A stretch of DNA of 64,000 nt from Mesorhizobium erdmanii USDA 3471 (GTDB taxonomy: Bacteria; Pseudomonadota; Alphaproteobacteria; Rhizobiales; Rhizobiaceae): assembly GCF_000472705.1 (NCBI RefSeq), contig NZ_AXAE01000019.1:62001-126000 (forward strand), given 5' to 3'. The notes under the pieces were generated by a model. That model searched no databases and was not told where the DNA came from. It saw only the letters and a program-made list of their open reading frames with translations. Below are positions 7,370 through 18,201 of the stretch, in pieces (position 1 is the stretch's first letter; every line of letters starts with the position of its first letter). Both the position numbers and the translations under genes were made by a program.

Positions 7370-8170
7370 TCACGTGCTCCGCCCGGCTCCTCGGTCGACC
7401 ATGTCGCCGACCGACCGCACCAGCATGTCGAGGTCCTGTGGCCGTGACAGGCGGTGGTCGCCGTCGGGAATCAGCGACAGTGTGACATCGTCGGCCGGTA
7501 GCAGGCTGACCAGTTTCAGCGCGTGGCTGGACGGAACGTCCGCATCGGCCAGGCCTTGCAGGATGTGGACCGGGCAATGCGTGTCGATCGGCCCGGTCAT
7601 CACCCGATTGTCGCGCCCGTCCTCGATCAAGGCGCGCGTATAGATGTAAGGCTCCGTTGAATATTCGGAGGGCTCGGCGAAGAAACCCTTTTCGGCGAGG
7701 TCGCGCTTCTGCGCCGCGGTCAGCACGGGCTCGACCAGTTCACTGGTAAAATCCGGTGCCGGCGCCAGCAGCACCAAGCCGACAACATTGGTGTCGCCGG
7801 TTTTGCGCAATTCCTGCACCATGCGCAGCGCGATCCAGGCGCCCATCGAGGAGCCGACCAGGATCTGATTGCCACGGGTGAAATGCCGGAACACGGCGAG
7901 GCTTTGCGAAAGCCACGTCGAGATCGTGCCGTCGGCAAATGCGCCGCCGGATTCGCCGTGACCGGAATAGTCATGGCGCAGGAAGCCGCGGCCTTCTCTT
8001 GCCGCCCAGTCCGACAGCGTCTGTGCTTTGGTGCCCAGCATGTCGGACTTGTAGCCGCCCAGCCAGACGATGCCGGGCGCCGAGCCCGCCGTATGGCGCA
8101 CCGCGATGCGCGATCCCCCAACGTCCAGAAAGATCGGGGCATCGAGAAAGGTGGGGGGCGTGGCGGTCAT
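7370..8170 (-). CDS. alpha/beta hydrolase
   Basis: A 266-residue cytoplasmic hydrolase. The nucleophile elbow GSSMG is at 106-110 (Ser108), the probable acid is in GLADADVP and the catalytic histidine is in DGDHRLSR near the C-terminus. Short esterase or peptidase-like enzymes of this shape are common in rhizobia. The ATG at 8170 is preceded by a GAGGA-like site. The stop lies 2 bp from the BenE-like gene, so the two form an operon. The hydrolase could act on an ester carried by the transporter; this is speculation from position. Confidence 0.8.
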   Translation of the reverse strand: MTATPPTFLDAPIFLDVGGSRIAVRHTAGSAPGIVWLGGYKSDMLGTKAQTLSDWAAREGRGFLRHDYSGHGESGGAFADGTISTWLSQSLAVFRHFTRGNQILVGSSMGAWIALRMVQELRKTGDTNVVGLVLLAPAPDFTSELVEPVLTAAQKRDLAEKGFFAEPSEYSTEPYIYTRALIEDGRDNRVMTGPIDTHCPVHILQGLADADVPSSHALKLVSLLPADDVTLSLIPDGDHRLSRPQDLDMLVRSVGDMVDRGAGRST

Positions 8171-8303
8171 GGCTATTTCCTCAGGCCCCTCTTCTGGCAC
8201 GGGGTTCTTGTGGCACAGCCACAGGTGTGACGAAAAGTGCTCGCACCGTTTCTTTGTTTGGTGCAGGCAGTGATCAGGGTGATTTCCTGTCAATGCTGTG
8301 CTA

Positions 8304-8332
8304 TTGACTTCGCCCGCGCGCTTCCCACATTG
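8304..8332 (+). promoter_or_regulatory. possible promoter upstream of infC
   Basis: TTGACT at 8304-8309 is followed after 17 nt by ACATTG. The -35 is good but the -10 is poor. It is the only candidate I see in the 220-bp gap ahead of infC. Confidence 0.3.
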
Positions 8333-8391
8333 GCGCGTCCACACATCAGACCGACAAAACCCGGAACGAAACGGCCAAGGAGACCACGACC

Positions 8392-8928
8392 ATTCGCAGA
8401 CCTTTCAAAGCAGCGGCGCCGACCAAGGATGGGCCGCGCTCCAACCGTGACATCCGGGTTCCCCGGGTCCAGCTTATCGACGCCGAAGGCCAGAACCGCG
8501 GCGATGTTTCCATAAACGACGCATTGCTGCTCGCCGAAGAGGTCGGGCTCGATCTCGTCGAAATATCGCCCAATGCGGTGCCGCCCGTCGTAAAAATTCT
8601 CGATCTCGGCAAGTTGAAATACGCCAACCAGAAGAAGGCGGCCGAGGCGCGCAAGAATCAGAAGGTCATCGAGATCAAGGAGATCAAGATGCGCCCGAAC
8701 ATCGACAGCCATGACTACGAGACCAAGATGAAGGCGGTCCGCCGCTTCTTCGAGGAAGGCGACAAGGTCAAGCTGACGTTGCGCTTCCGCGGCCGCGAGA
8801 TGGCGCATATGGAGCTCGGCATGCAGCTTCTGAACAAGGTGCGTGAAGAAGTGGCGACCATCGCCAAGGTCGAGGCGGAGCCGAAGCTCGAAGGCCGCCA
8901 GATGATGATGGTGCTGGCGCCGCGCTAA
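8392..8928 (+). CDS. infC: translation initiation factor IF-3, from an ATT start codon
   Basis: IF-3 binds the 30S subunit and checks the initiator tRNA and start codon. The full 178-residue protein needs the ATT at 8392 ([24 protein letters not shown]). AAGGAG ends 9 nt before it, and no ATG, GTG or TTG in frame precedes the conserved N-terminal domain. Starting at a later standard codon would lose about 45 residues. The N-domain motif VRLIDAEG-like ([12 protein letters not shown]), the linker [15 protein letters not shown] and the C-domain ending MMVLAPR are all intact. A rare start codon lets IF-3 limit its own synthesis, as known for E. coli infC (AUU). Confidence 0.93.
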   Translation: MRRPFKAAAPTKDGPRSNRDIRVPRVQLIDAEGQNRGDVSINDALLLAEEVGLDLVEISPNAVPPVVKILDLGKLKYANQKKAAEARKNQKVIEIKEIKMRPNIDSHDYETKMKAVRRFFEEGDKVKLTLRFRGREMAHMELGMQLLNKVREEVATIAKVEAEPKLEGRQMMMVLAPR

Positions 8929-9089
8929 GCCTGCCTTTGCCTGAAACGCCCGGGATCACGCCCCGGTCACGAAAAGGTTAGGCGCGGCATCGCGCTCCAA
9001 ATTCGCCCGAATTGTGCTACAGGGCGTCCCGACGATCGGCGGGATGCCTGTTTTTCGGCCACGGTTGCGATCGCCGGCTCTGTTTTTGT

Positions 9090-9135
9090 GCATGTCGTCA
9101 GCCCAGAACCGGGGCCACTTTTGGGCGACAGGCAT
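9090..9135. repeat. extragenic palindromic repeat, copy 1
   Basis: GCATGTCG ... CGACAGGCAT encloses CCCAGAACCGGGGCCACTTTTGGG. It has the same design as the copies at 60230-60277 and 62386-62430: an outer CATG-containing arm, then a CCGAAAACCGG/CACTTTTCGG-like core. It lies between infC and the methyltransferase gene. Confidence 0.7.
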
Positions 9136-9205
9136 CAGGCTCCTCGACGATCGGATTCCTCCCTTGGACAATGAATTGAAATATGGGCTGGGCAACTATC
9201 AGCAG

Positions 9206-9790
9206 ATGCGCAGGCTGGTGCTTGCCGTGCTGGTGGCGGTGCTGTTCCTGGCGCTGCTGTTCGGCCAGTCGACCTTCCCGCCCGACACGCCGGTGCATGA
9301 AACGATCGAGATGTTCGGCGTGTTGCTGATCTTCCTCGGCATCGTCGGACGCCTTTGGGCGACGCTCTATATTGGCGGGCGCAAATCCGCCGAGGTGGTG
9401 ACCGGCGGGCCCTACTCGATCACCCGCAACCCGCTCTACGTGTTCTCGACAGTGGCCGCGGCGGGCGTCGGCGCCCAGATCGGCTCGTTTTCCGGTGTCA
9501 TCCTGTTTGCACTGCTTTGCGCCGGTGCCTTCCACATCGTGATCCTGCGCGAGGAGAAATTCCTCAAGGAAGCGCTCGGCGCCCCCTATGCCGCCTATCT
9601 GGCGAAAGTGCCGCGCTTCTTCCCCAACCTCTCGCTCTACCAGGAAGGCGACACCGGCAGCTTCAAGCCGCGCCTGCTGTTGACCACCTTGCTCGACGGG
9701 TTGGTGTTCCTCGTCGCGCTGCCGGCCTTTGAACTGATCGACGGCGCCCAGCAGTCCGGCATGCTGCCGGTATGGTTCACGCTGCCCTGA
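9206..9790 (+). CDS. membrane methyltransferase-like protein (isoprenylcysteine methyltransferase/PEMT fold)
   Basis: About 194 residues with four to five hydrophobic segments. The core GGPYSITRNPLYV followed by EEKFLKEALGAPYAAY is the SAM-binding signature of the ICMT/PEMT/NnrU-like membrane methyltransferases (G-P-Y-x3-R-N-P-xY ... EE). The acceptor is unknown. ATG 9206 is the first standard start after the palindromic repeat. A TTG at 9164 would add 14 residues. Neither has a clear ribosome binding site. It separates infC from rpmI-rplT, which are adjacent in many bacteria. Confidence 0.75.
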   Translation: MRRLVLAVLVAVLFLALLFGQSTFPPDTPVHETIEMFGVLLIFLGIVGRLWATLYIGGRKSAEVVTGGPYSITRNPLYVFSTVAAAGVGAQIGSFSGVILFALLCAGAFHIVILREEKFLKEALGAPYAAYLAKVPRFFPNLSLYQEGDTGSFKPRLLLTTLLDGLVFLVALPAFELIDGAQQSGMLPVWFTLP

Positions 9791-9852
9791 GACGTGCGCC
9801 GCGGTGGGTGTTGCACAGCCGCGCGCTTTGACGTATAGGACCGCCGTTCAAG

Positions 9853-9893
9853 AAAACCGCCCGGCAGGGCATGCCGTGGCGGTTTCATTTGCT
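9853..9893. terminator. strong hairpin ahead of rpmI (terminator or r-protein leader)
   Basis: AAAACCGCC (9853-9861) pairs with GGCGGTTT (9878-9885). An inner CGGCA/TGCCG pair extends the stem, and CATTTGCTTTTC follows. It could terminate the upstream methyltransferase transcript or serve as the 5' leader through which L20 controls rpmI-rplT in other bacteria. Confidence 0.5.
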
Positions 9894-9961
9894 TTTCGGG
9901 CTTTGGTCGGCCCGGAGCGAACAAGAAGCGCGATAGTGCGCCAACAATACGGAGTAGCAAA

Positions 9962-10165
9962 ATGCCCAAGATGAAGACCAAGTCGGCCGCCAAGAAGCGG
10001 TTCAAGATCACAGGTACGGGTAAAGTCCTGTCGGCTGCGGCCGGCAAGCGTCACGGCATGATCAAGCGTTCCAACAAGTTCATTCGAAATGCCCGCGGCA
10101 CGATGGTTCTGGCTGAACCGGATGGCAAGAAGGTCATCAAGAATTTTCTGCCGAACGGCCTCTGA
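9962..10165 (+). CDS. rpmI: 50S ribosomal protein L35
   Basis: The 67-residue basic protein opens [18 protein letters not shown] and contains [20 protein letters not shown], diagnostic for L35. GGAG lies upstream of the ATG. It is followed after 39 bp by rplT, the universal pairing, and assembles into the large ribosomal subunit. Confidence 0.98.
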   Translation: MPKMKTKSAAKKRFKITGTGKVLSAAAGKRHGMIKRSNKFIRNARGTMVLAEPDGKKVIKNFLPNGL

Positions 10166-10204
10166 GCATTCGGTTTCAGGAACAGCGTTTAAGGAGATCA
10201 TGAT

Positions 10205-10606
10205 ATGGCACGCGTAAAGAGAGGCGTCACCGCTCACGCCAAGCACAAGAAGGTCCTGAAAGCCGCGAAAGGCTTCTACGGCCGCCGCAAGAACACCATC
10301 CGCATCGCCAAGCAGGCGGTGGAAAAGTCGCTGCAGTACGCTTACCGCGACCGCAAGAACCGCAAGCGCTCGTTCCGTGCGCTGTGGATCCAGCGCATCA
10401 ACGCCGCGACCCACGAGCACGGCCTGACCTATGGCCGCTTCATCGACGGCCTCAACAAGGCCGGCATCGAGATCGATCGCAAGATCCTGTCCGACATGGC
10501 CATCCATGAGCCACAGGCTTTCGCCGCCCTGGTCGCCAAGGCCAAGGTCGCGCTCGAATATCTGAAGAACACCACGCCGAACGCTTTTGAAAGCGCTGTC
10601 GCCTAA
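10205..10606 (+). CDS. rplT: 50S ribosomal protein L20
   Basis: The 133-residue protein opens [19 protein letters not shown] and contains [20 protein letters not shown] and LWIQRINAA, all typical of L20. L20 binds 23S rRNA early in assembly and in several bacteria represses its own operon. AAGGAG precedes the ATG. A strong intrinsic terminator follows at 10647-10679, so rpmI-rplT ends there and pheS starts a new unit or depends on read-through. Confidence 0.98.
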   Translation: MARVKRGVTAHAKHKKVLKAAKGFYGRRKNTIRIAKQAVEKSLQYAYRDRKNRKRSFRALWIQRINAATHEHGLTYGRFIDGLNKAGIEIDRKILSDMAIHEPQAFAALVAKAKVALEYLKNTTPNAFESAVA

Positions 10607-10646
10607 GACCAGCGCTTCCCAAGCATTCGCAATTCTGATTTTGGGG

Positions 10647-10679
10647 AACCCGCGCTGGCACGGCTGGCGCGGGTTTTTC
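10647..10679 (+). terminator. Rho-independent terminator after rplT
   Basis: AACCCGCGC (10647-10655) pairs perfectly with GCGCGGGTT (10667-10675). An 11-nt loop separates the arms and a T-rich run (TTTTTCTT) follows. Confidence 0.85.
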
Positions 10680-10752
10680 TTATGCCTGATGTAACCAAAA
10701 TGGTGACACCGAAACCAAAATGGTATCGGTCGCCGATCGAGAGAGTTTCGCC

Positions 10753-11850
10753 GTGAACGCCACCGCTGGAAATCTTGAAACCCTGGAAGCTTCACTGCTT
10801 GCCGACATCGCCTCGGCCGCCGACGAACCGGCTATCGAGGCCGTGCGCATCGCTGCGTTCGGCAAGAAGGGCACCGTGTCCGAGATGCTGAAAACGCTTG
10901 GCGCCATGACCGCCGAGGAGCGTCAGGTGAACGGCCCCGCCATCAACGGCCTCAAGAACCGGGTCACCGAGGCGCTGACGGCTCGCAAGGCCGAATTGAA
11001 GGACGTCGCCATCGCCGCGCGCCTGGCCGCCGAGAAGGTCGACGTGACCCTGCCGGTGCGGCAATCGCCGGCCGAGCGCGGCCGCATCCATCCGATCAGC
11101 CAGGTCATCGACGAGATCGCGGCGATCTTCGGCGATCTCGGCTTCGCCATCGCAGAAGGTCCCGATATCGAGACCGACTATTACAATTTCACCGCGCTGA
11201 ATTTCCCGGACGGCCATCCGGCGCGCGAGATGCACGACACATTCTTCTTCCAGCCGGATGAGAAGGGCGAGCGCAAGCTTTTGCGCACCCACACCTCACC
11301 GGTGCAGATCCGCACAATGGAGAAGCAGAAGCCGCCGATCCGCATCGTCATTCCGGGCAAGACCTACCGGCAGGATTCCGACGCCACCCACTCGCCGATG
11401 TTCCATCAGGTCGAGGGACTGGTGATCGACAAAACGGCCAACGTCGCCAACATGAAATGGGTGCTGGAAGAGTTCTGCAAGGCGTTCTTCGAGGTGCCCT
11501 CGGTCAAGATGCGCTTCCGGCCGTCCTTCTTCCCGTTCACCGAGCCAAGCCTCGAGGTCGACATCCAGTGCGACCGCTCGCGGCCCGGCGAAGTGCGCTT
11601 CGGCGAAGGCTCCGACTGGATGGAGATCCTCGGCTGCGGCATGGTGCATCCCAACGTGCTGCGCGCCGGCGGGCTCGATCCCGACGAGTATCAGGGCTTT
11701 GCCTGGGGCATGGGCATCGACCGCATCGCCATGCTGAAATACGGCATGCCGGACCTGCGCGCCTTCTTCGACGCCGATGTCCGCTGGCTGTCGCATTACG
11801 GTTTCCGGCCGCTCGACATGCCGACACTGTTTGGGGGCCTAAGCGCATGA
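10753..11850 (+). CDS. pheS: phenylalanine--tRNA ligase alpha subunit
   Basis: The alpha subunit (about 365 residues) of the heterotetrameric class II synthetase carries the aminoacylation site. An N-terminal coiled coil (residues 1-95) is followed by the catalytic core. FHQVEG (motif 2 region), [17 protein letters not shown] [11 protein letters not shown], and the motif 3 region [17 protein letters not shown] are all present. I prefer GTG 10753, with GAGAG upstream; ATG 10720 would add 11 residues but has no ribosome binding site and follows a 12-bp direct repeat. The stop overlaps the ATG of a GFA-family gene (ATGA), which in turn overlaps pheT. Confidence 0.95.
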   Translation: MNATAGNLETLEASLLADIASAADEPAIEAVRIAAFGKKGTVSEMLKTLGAMTAEERQVNGPAINGLKNRVTEALTARKAELKDVAIAARLAAEKVDVTLPVRQSPAERGRIHPISQVIDEIAAIFGDLGFAIAEGPDIETDYYNFTALNFPDGHPAREMHDTFFFQPDEKGERKLLRTHTSPVQIRTMEKQKPPIRIVIPGKTYRQDSDATHSPMFHQVEGLVIDKTANVANMKWVLEEFCKAFFEVPSVKMRFRPSFFPFTEPSLEVDIQCDRSRPGEVRFGEGSDWMEILGCGMVHPNVLRAGGLDPDEYQGFAWGMGIDRIAMLKYGMPDLRAFFDADVRWLSHYGFRPLDMPTLFGGLSA

Positions 11851-12269
11851 CAGCGCCCCACGCCGGCGGCTGTCGTTGCGGCGCCGTGCGGTTCGAGGCT
11901 TCGGCCGAACCGCACCACGTCAGCTATTGCCATTGTGGCGATTGCCGGCGAGCCAGCGGCGCGCCGGTGTCGGCCTTTGTCGGCTTCCCGGTCGACAAGG
12001 TGATGTTCACCGGCAAGTCGCTGAAGATGTACGAGAACGGTCCGGTGACGCGCTCGTTCTGCGCCATCTGTGGTTCGCCGATCGCCTATGTCGACGACCG
12101 GCTTGAAGATGACATCTATTTCATGCTCGGCGCGATGGACATGCCGGCCGCTTTCACGCCGACGCAGCATGCCTATGTAGGCGAGCAACTCCCTTTCCTG
12201 CACATGTCCGACGACTTGCCCAGACATCTGAAAACAAGCGTCACAAGACCAGACGGAACAGTCCCATGA
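11847..12269 (+). CDS. GFA-family (CENP-V/glutathione-dependent formaldehyde-activating type) zinc protein between pheS and pheT
   Basis: The 140-residue protein has the complete zinc-cysteine set of the GFA fold: [10 protein letters not shown] (C10 and C12 region), [12 protein letters not shown] and CAICGSPI. Founding members bind glutathione and formaldehyde, but most of the family has no proven role. The start overlaps the pheS stop by 4 bp (ATGA) and the stop overlaps the pheT start by 4 bp (ATGA). All three genes are therefore translationally coupled and the protein should be made in step with the synthetase subunits. Typical genomes have pheS and pheT adjacent, so this insertion is unusual. 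Confidence 0.9.
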   Translation: MTAPHAGGCRCGAVRFEASAEPHHVSYCHCGDCRRASGAPVSAFVGFPVDKVMFTGKSLKMYENGPVTRSFCAICGSPIAYVDDRLEDDIYFMLGAMDMPAAFTPTQHAYVGEQLPFLHMSDDLPRHLKTSVTRPDGTVP

Positions 12270-14674
12270 AATTCACCCTCTCCTGGCTCAAGGATCATCT
12301 CGAGACCGACGCCACGCTCGACGAGATCGTGGAGCGGCTGACCTCGATCGGCCTCGAAGTCGAGCATGTCGACGACAAGTCAGGCCTGAAACCCTTTGTC
12401 ATCGCCAAGGTGTTGACGGCGGTGCAGCATCCCGACGCCGACAGGCTGCGCGTGCTCACCGTCGATACCGGCGACGGCAAGCCTCCGGTGCAGGTCGTCT
12501 GCGGCGCGCCGAACGCCCGCGCCGGGCTGATCGGCGCCTTCGCCGCGCCCGGCACCTATGTGCCCGGCATCGACGTGACGCTGACGGTCGGCAAGATCCG
12601 TGGCGTCGAAAGCCATGGCATGATGTGTTCCGAGCGCGAGTTGGAACTGTCGGACGAGCACAACGGCATCATCGACCTGCCTGCCGATGCGCCGGTCGGC
12701 GCCAGCTTCGCGTCCTACGCGCATCTCGACGATCCGGTCATTGAGATCAATTTGACGCCGAACCGCCCGGACGCGACCAGCGTCTACGGCATCGCCAGGG
12801 ACCTGGCGGCGAGCGGGCTCGGCACGCTGAAAAGCGGTGCGGTCGAGGCGATCCCCGCCAAGGGCGAGACGCCGGTCAAGGTGGTGATCGAGGCGCCGGA
12901 GCTTTGCCCCGGTTTCGCTCTGCGACTGGTGCGCGGCGTCAAGAACGGCCCGTCACCGAAATGGCTGCAGCAGAGGCTGATCGCCATTGGTCTGAGGCCG
13001 ATCAGCGCGCTGGTCGACATCACCAATTACGTCACTTTCGATCGCGGTCGGCCGCTGCATGTGTTCGATGCCAGCAAGGTTGCGGGCAATCTCGTCGTGC
13101 GTCGCGCGAAGGATGGCGAGCGGGTGCTGGCACTCGACGGCCGCGAATACACGCTGACGCCGGAGATGTGCGTCATCGCGGACGATGATAGCGTCGAATC
13201 GATTGCCGGCGTGATGGGCGGCGAGCATTCGGGCTGCGACGAGAACACATCGGACGTGCTCATCGAATCGGCGCTTTGGGATCCGATCACCACCGCCCGC
13301 ACCGGCCGCGCGCTCGGCATCATCACCGATGCGCGCTACCGCTTCGAGCGCGGTGTCGATCCTGAATTCATGGTGCCGGGAATCGAACTTGCGACGAGGC
13401 TGGTGCTCGATCTCTGCGGCGGTGAGCCGGCGCAGACCGAGGTCGTCGGCTATGCCGGGCATGTCGACAAGATCGTTTCCTTCCCGCTGTCTGAGGTGAC
13501 GCGGCTGACCGGGATCGAGGTACCGAAGGCGGAATGCCTCGAAATCCTGTCGCGCCTCGGCTTCAAGCCTCAAGGGTCGGGCGATGTCGTCGATGTGGCG
13601 GTGCCGTCCTGGCGTCCGGATCTCGACGGCAAGGCCGACTTGGTCGAGGAAGTGATGCGCATCCACGGCGTCGACAACATCGCACCGCAGCCGCTCGGCG
13701 CGCATGACGCGGTCAATTCGAAGATTTTGACCACGCTGCAGGTCCGTACCCGCACCGCCAAGCGCGCGCTTGCCGTGCGCGGCATGATGGAGGCCGTCAC
13801 CTGGTCGTTCATCCCGGCCAAACACGCCGAACTGTTCGGCGGCGGCCAGACGGCGCTGAAACTCGCCAACCCGATCGCCGCCGACATGTCCGACATGCGG
13901 CCGTCGCTGCTGCCGGGGCTGATCGCAGCCGCGCAGCGCAATGCCGACAAGGGCATTGGCGACGTGGCGCTGTTCGAGGTGTCGGGCACCTATGAGGGCG
14001 ACGGCGCCGACCAGCAGCGGCGCGTGGCCGCCGGCGTGCGCCGCGGCACCGCTAAGCTCGACGGCTCCGGCCGCAACTGGGCCGGCAATTCAGGCCCGGT
14101 CGGCGTGTTCGACGCCAAGGCCGATGCGATCGCGGCACTCGAAGCCTGCGGCGCGCCGGTAGACCGGCTGCAGATCGAGGCGGGCGGTCCGGCCTGGTAC
14201 CATCCCGGCCGTTCCGGCACGATCAAGCTCGGGCCGAAGACCGTGCTCGGCACGTTCGGCGAGTTCCATCCCAAGACAATGGAAGGGCTCGACGTTTCCG
14301 GCCCGCTCTGCGGCTTCGAAGTGTTCGTCGACGCCGTGCCCGAGCCGAAGGCCAAGCCGACCAAGACCAAGCCGAAGCTGGAGCTCTCCGCCTTCCAGGC
14401 GGTGAAGCGCGATTTTGCTTTCGTCGTCGACAAGTCTGTCGAGGCCGGTGCGCTTGTTCGCGCCGCATTGGCAGCCGACAAGAAGCTGATCACTGGCGTC
14501 TCGGTGTTCGACATCTTCGAGGGTGCATCGCTCGGCGCCGACAAGAAATCGATCGCCATCGAAGTATCGATCCAGCCGGTCGAGAAGACACTGACCGACG
14601 AGGATTTCGAGGCGCTGGCCAAGCGCATCGTCGAGAATGTCGGCAAGCAGACCGGCGGTGTGCTGCGCGCCTAG
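12266..14674 (+). CDS. pheT: phenylalanine--tRNA ligase beta subunit
   Basis: The 802-residue beta subunit pairs with PheS. Domains in order are an N-terminal OB-fold tRNA-binding domain (about 40-150, with [11 protein letters not shown]), the B3/B4 editing domain that clears Tyr-tRNA (about 215-390), B5 (about 400-475), the inactive synthetase-like core, and the C-terminal FDX-ACB anticodon-binding domain (about 705-800, [13 protein letters not shown]). Length and order are normal, with no sign of damage. It is coupled to the GFA gene and terminates the pheS operon. Confidence 0.97.
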   Translation: MKFTLSWLKDHLETDATLDEIVERLTSIGLEVEHVDDKSGLKPFVIAKVLTAVQHPDADRLRVLTVDTGDGKPPVQVVCGAPNARAGLIGAFAAPGTYVPGIDVTLTVGKIRGVESHGMMCSERELELSDEHNGIIDLPADAPVGASFASYAHLDDPVIEINLTPNRPDATSVYGIARDLAASGLGTLKSGAVEAIPAKGETPVKVVIEAPELCPGFALRLVRGVKNGPSPKWLQQRLIAIGLRPISALVDITNYVTFDRGRPLHVFDASKVAGNLVVRRAKDGERVLALDGREYTLTPEMCVIADDDSVESIAGVMGGEHSGCDENTSDVLIESALWDPITTARTGRALGIITDARYRFERGVDPEFMVPGIELATRLVLDLCGGEPAQTEVVGYAGHVDKIVSFPLSEVTRLTGIEVPKAECLEILSRLGFKPQGSGDVVDVAVPSWRPDLDGKADLVEEVMRIHGVDNIAPQPLGAHDAVNSKILTTLQVRTRTAKRALAVRGMMEAVTWSFIPAKHAELFGGGQTALKLANPIAADMSDMRPSLLPGLIAAAQRNADKGIGDVALFEVSGTYEGDGADQQRRVAAGVRRGTAKLDGSGRNWAGNSGPVGVFDAKADAIAALEACGAPVDRLQIEAGGPAWYHPGRSGTIKLGPKTVLGTFGEFHPKTMEGLDVSGPLCGFEVFVDAVPEPKAKPTKTKPKLELSAFQAVKRDFAFVVDKSVEAGALVRAALAADKKLITGVSVFDIFEGASLGADKKSIAIEVSIQPVEKTLTDEDFEALAKRIVENVGKQTGGVLRA

Positions 14675-14713
14675 AGGATTGCGCAGTGATGGCGAATCGC
14701 CCTCCAAAGGGCG

Positions 14714-15316
14714 ATGGACCATCTGCGCTATTCCGGGCTGCCGTTCGAAGCACAGCGCGCGGCGTTTCTCGACATCGTTTCGAGCGATGCGCTCGTCAGC
14801 GAAGCACTGCTGCGTGCCCGTGCGCTCGATCTTCCGAACTGGCTGGTGGTCTCCGGCGCGCTCTACAACAGCGTCTGGAACCATCTGACCGGCAAGCCGT
14901 CGGGCTACGGCATCAAGGACGTTGATCTCTTCTATTTCGATGATCGTGATCTGTCCTATGAGGCGGAGGACACTGTGATCCGCCGGGCCGCGCTGCATTT
15001 CGAGGGGTTGGCGCTGCCGGTCGAGGTTCGCAACCAGGCGCGGGTGCATCTGTGGTATCCGCAGAAATTCGGGCAGCCCTGCCCGCGCTATACGAGCTCG
15101 AGCGAGTCGGTCAGCCATTTCGCCTCGAAGACGCATGCTGTGGGCGTCCGATACGGCGCTGATGGCCAGCTGGAGCTGGTGGCGCCGTTCGGGCTGGACG
15201 ATATTTTTTCGTTTCGCATCACCCCCAACCGGGTGATGGACAATCAGCGCACACATGAAGCGAAAGGCGCGCGGGCGCAGAGGAACTGGCCGGAGATTTG
15301 TGTGGTGCCTTGGTAG
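14714..15316 (+). CDS. nucleotidyltransferase family protein (COG3575/DUF925 type)
   Basis: The 200-residue protein carries LVVSGALYNSVWNHLTG and GIKDVDLFYFDDRDLS. The latter supplies a D-x-D pair at about 67-69 in a nucleotidyltransferase-like fold, and WPEICVVPW closes the protein. This layout matches the COG3575 family, which has no established substrate. It lies 39 bp after pheT on the same strand and may be co-transcribed with it. A GC-rich inverted repeat follows. Confidence 0.78.
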   Translation: MDHLRYSGLPFEAQRAAFLDIVSSDALVSEALLRARALDLPNWLVVSGALYNSVWNHLTGKPSGYGIKDVDLFYFDDRDLSYEAEDTVIRRAALHFEGLALPVEVRNQARVHLWYPQKFGQPCPRYTSSSESVSHFASKTHAVGVRYGADGQLELVAPFGLDDIFSFRITPNRVMDNQRTHEAKGARAQRNWPEICVVPW

Positions 15317-15328
15317 GATAGTTCTGGG

Positions 15329-15373
15329 CGAGGCGCCCCCCTCTGCCCGGCAGGGCAGAGGGGGGGCGCCTCG
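15329..15373. repeat. collapsed MITE-like inverted repeat
   Basis: CGAGGCGCCCCCCTCTGCCC is followed after 4 nt by its reverse complement. The arms are the same as the outer ends of the 170-bp element at 33257-33426, so this is a core-deleted copy. It lies between two convergent genes and may also act as a bidirectional terminator. Confidence 0.75.
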
Positions 15374-15408
15374 TGCAGCCTTCTCAACATAGAGGCGCCG
15401 GAGCACCC

Positions 15409-16404
<996 letters not shown>

Positions 16405-16500
16405 CACGCGTCTCCTTGTTGTGATGGCTAGGAGATAGCGTCTTGCCTTATGTTCGATAATTGGTTCATCTGTGCACGGGTCGTTCTAAGAAATAGATCA

Positions 16501-17400
16501 ATGAACCGAGCACATCTTTCACAACTCGCAGTGCTGGCAACCGTGGCCCAATGCGGCAGTTTTCGCGGTGCGGCGAGGGAATTGGCCATCGCGCCGTCGG
16601 CGGTCAGCCATGCCGTGTCCAGCCTGGAGGCGCGACTTGGCGTGCGGCTGCTGGCGCGCAGCACGCGTAGCGTCGCGCCGACCGAGGAAGGCGCGCAGTT
16701 GCTGGAGCGGCTGCGCCCGGCGCTATCCGAGATCGACCTGGCACTGGAGACGGCGGTCGAGGCGCGCGACCGGCCGGCCGGGACTCTGCGGCTCAGCGTA
16801 CCGCGCACCGCCGCGCACCTGGTGCTGACGCCCCGGCTGGGCGCCTTTGCGTCAGCCTACCCCGACATCGTGCTGGAGATCGTCATCGAGGACCGCTTTA
16901 CCGACGTGGTCGAAGGCGGCTTCGATGCCGGTGTGCGGCTCGGCGAGAGCCTGCAGCGCGACATGATCGCGGTGCGCATCGGGCCGGACATGCGTGGCGC
17001 GGTGGTTGGCGCGCCCTCCTATTTCGCGGCCAACGCCAGGCCTCGTCACCCGCGCGACCTCGCCGACCAACGCTGCATCCGCTTCCGCTTCTCCAGCGGC
17101 ATCCTCTACCGCTGGGAATTCGAGAAGGATGGCGAGGAGATCGAGATCGCCGCGCAAGGGCCGCTGATCCTCGACGAGGACCATCTGATCGCCCAGGCGG
17201 CCATTGATGGCGCCGGGCTTGCCTTCGTCTTCGAGCCCTATGTCCGCATGCCCCTCGCCGACGGCAGGCTGATCCGCGTGCTGGAAGACTGGTGCCCGCC
17301 CTTCGACGGGTTTTTCGTTTATTATCCGAGCCGCCGGCAGATGCGGCCGGCGCTGAGAGCGTTTGTGGATTTCTTCAAGGGTGAGAAGTGGTCCGCGTAG
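16501..17400 (+). CDS. LysR-family transcriptional regulator
   Basis: The 299-residue protein has an N-terminal winged helix-turn-helix (residues 1-60, with GSFRGAARELAIAPSAVSHAVSSLE) and a LysR substrate-binding domain (about 90-290). It likely controls the divergent aldo/keto reductase gene across the 96-bp gap. ATG 16501 gives the canonical N-terminus; codons upstream in frame extend beyond the fold. A 10-bp perfect hairpin ends the gene. Confidence 0.92.
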   Translation: MNRAHLSQLAVLATVAQCGSFRGAARELAIAPSAVSHAVSSLEARLGVRLLARSTRSVAPTEEGAQLLERLRPALSEIDLALETAVEARDRPAGTLRLSVPRTAAHLVLTPRLGAFASAYPDIVLEIVIEDRFTDVVEGGFDAGVRLGESLQRDMIAVRIGPDMRGAVVGAPSYFAANARPRHPRDLADQRCIRFRFSSGILYRWEFEKDGEEIEIAAQGPLILDEDHLIAQAAIDGAGLAFVFEPYVRMPLADGRLIRVLEDWCPPFDGFFVYYPSRRQMRPALRAFVDFFKGEKWSA

Positions 17401-17405
17401 CGGAT

Positions 17406-17429
17406 GAAAAGCCAATTGCTTGGCTTTTC
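17406..17429 (+). terminator. hairpin after the LysR gene
   Basis: GAAAAGCCAA, loop TTGC, TTGGCTTTTC forms a perfect 10-bp stem 6 bp after the stop codon. The T-run is part of the stem. The following 200 bp up to 17631 hold further short inverted repeats (for example ATCGTGCCACTGGCACGAT, 17522-17540) but no gene that I can support. Confidence 0.55.
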
Positions 17430-17631
17430 GAACTTCGAACGCCCTGAGCCTGCGAAGGGCCGGGTTGACAATTGGTGAGCCCGGCGGGTCCCGCAGCGTC
17501 CCGGCGTTCGCCGGCCTTTCATCGTGCCACTGGCACGATCAATTCGCCTGTGGAGAACCGGCTGCTCACCCCCACGAAGGGGGAGGTGAAGAGCGCTGGA
17601 AGAAAGCTGTCCCGGCATTCGTTCTTCCACC

Positions 17632-18201
17632 ATGCAGTCAATCACCAACACCACGACCCGCTATGGCTGGGCGACGATCATCCTCCACTGGCTGATCGGC
17701 ATCATCTTCATCGGCCAGTTCGCCCTCGGCTTCATCATGGTACGGACCGAGAGCCAGCGTGCGGCCTTCGAACTGATCCAATTGCACAAATCCCTTGGCT
17801 TTCTGTTGCTCGGCCTCATCATCCTGCGCGTCGCCTGGCGGCTTGGCAATTCGGCGCCGCCCTTGCCGGCTTCGGTCGGCGCCCTGGAGCGGCGTACGGC
17901 GCCGCTCGCCCATCTGGCGCTCTATGCCCTCCAGATCGCCCTGCCTCTGTCGGGATGGGCGCTGGTTTCGGTTTCGACATTGGAAATCCCGACCATGCCG
18001 TTCGACCTGTTCGTGATGCCCAACCTGCCTTTGGTGGAATCGGACGCGGCGGAAAGCTTCTGGGCCGCGGCGCACTGGTATCTCGCCTATGCCGGCATCG
18101 CCCTGGTCGTGCTGCATGTCGCGGCCGCGCTGCGGCACCATTTCAGGCTCAGGGACAATGTGCTCACCCGCATGATCACGCCTTCGTCAAGTGGGGAATA
18201 G
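17632..18201 (+). CDS. cytochrome b561
   Basis: This 189-residue inner-membrane protein has four transmembrane helices. Histidines for two b hemes are in ILHWLIG (H19), QLHKSLG (H52) and AAHWYLAY, with a further one in VVLHVAAALRHHF. Bacterial cytochrome b561 proteins shuttle electrons between quinones and partners and are often paired with YceI-type periplasmic proteins. That is the case here: a yceI-like gene follows 67 bp downstream. Confidence 0.92.
   Translation: MQSITNTTTRYGWATIILHWLIGIIFIGQFALGFIMVRTESQRAAFELIQLHKSLGFLLLGLIILRVAWRLGNSAPPLPASVGALERRTAPLAHLALYALQIALPLSGWALVSVSTLEIPTMPFDLFVMPNLPLVESDAAESFWAAAHWYLAYAGIALVVLHVAAALRHHFRLRDNVLTRMITPSSSGE

Noticed and set aside
9014..9205. 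GTG at 9014 as the start of the membrane methyltransferase
   Set aside because: The extension would translate through the extragenic palindrome at 9090-9135.
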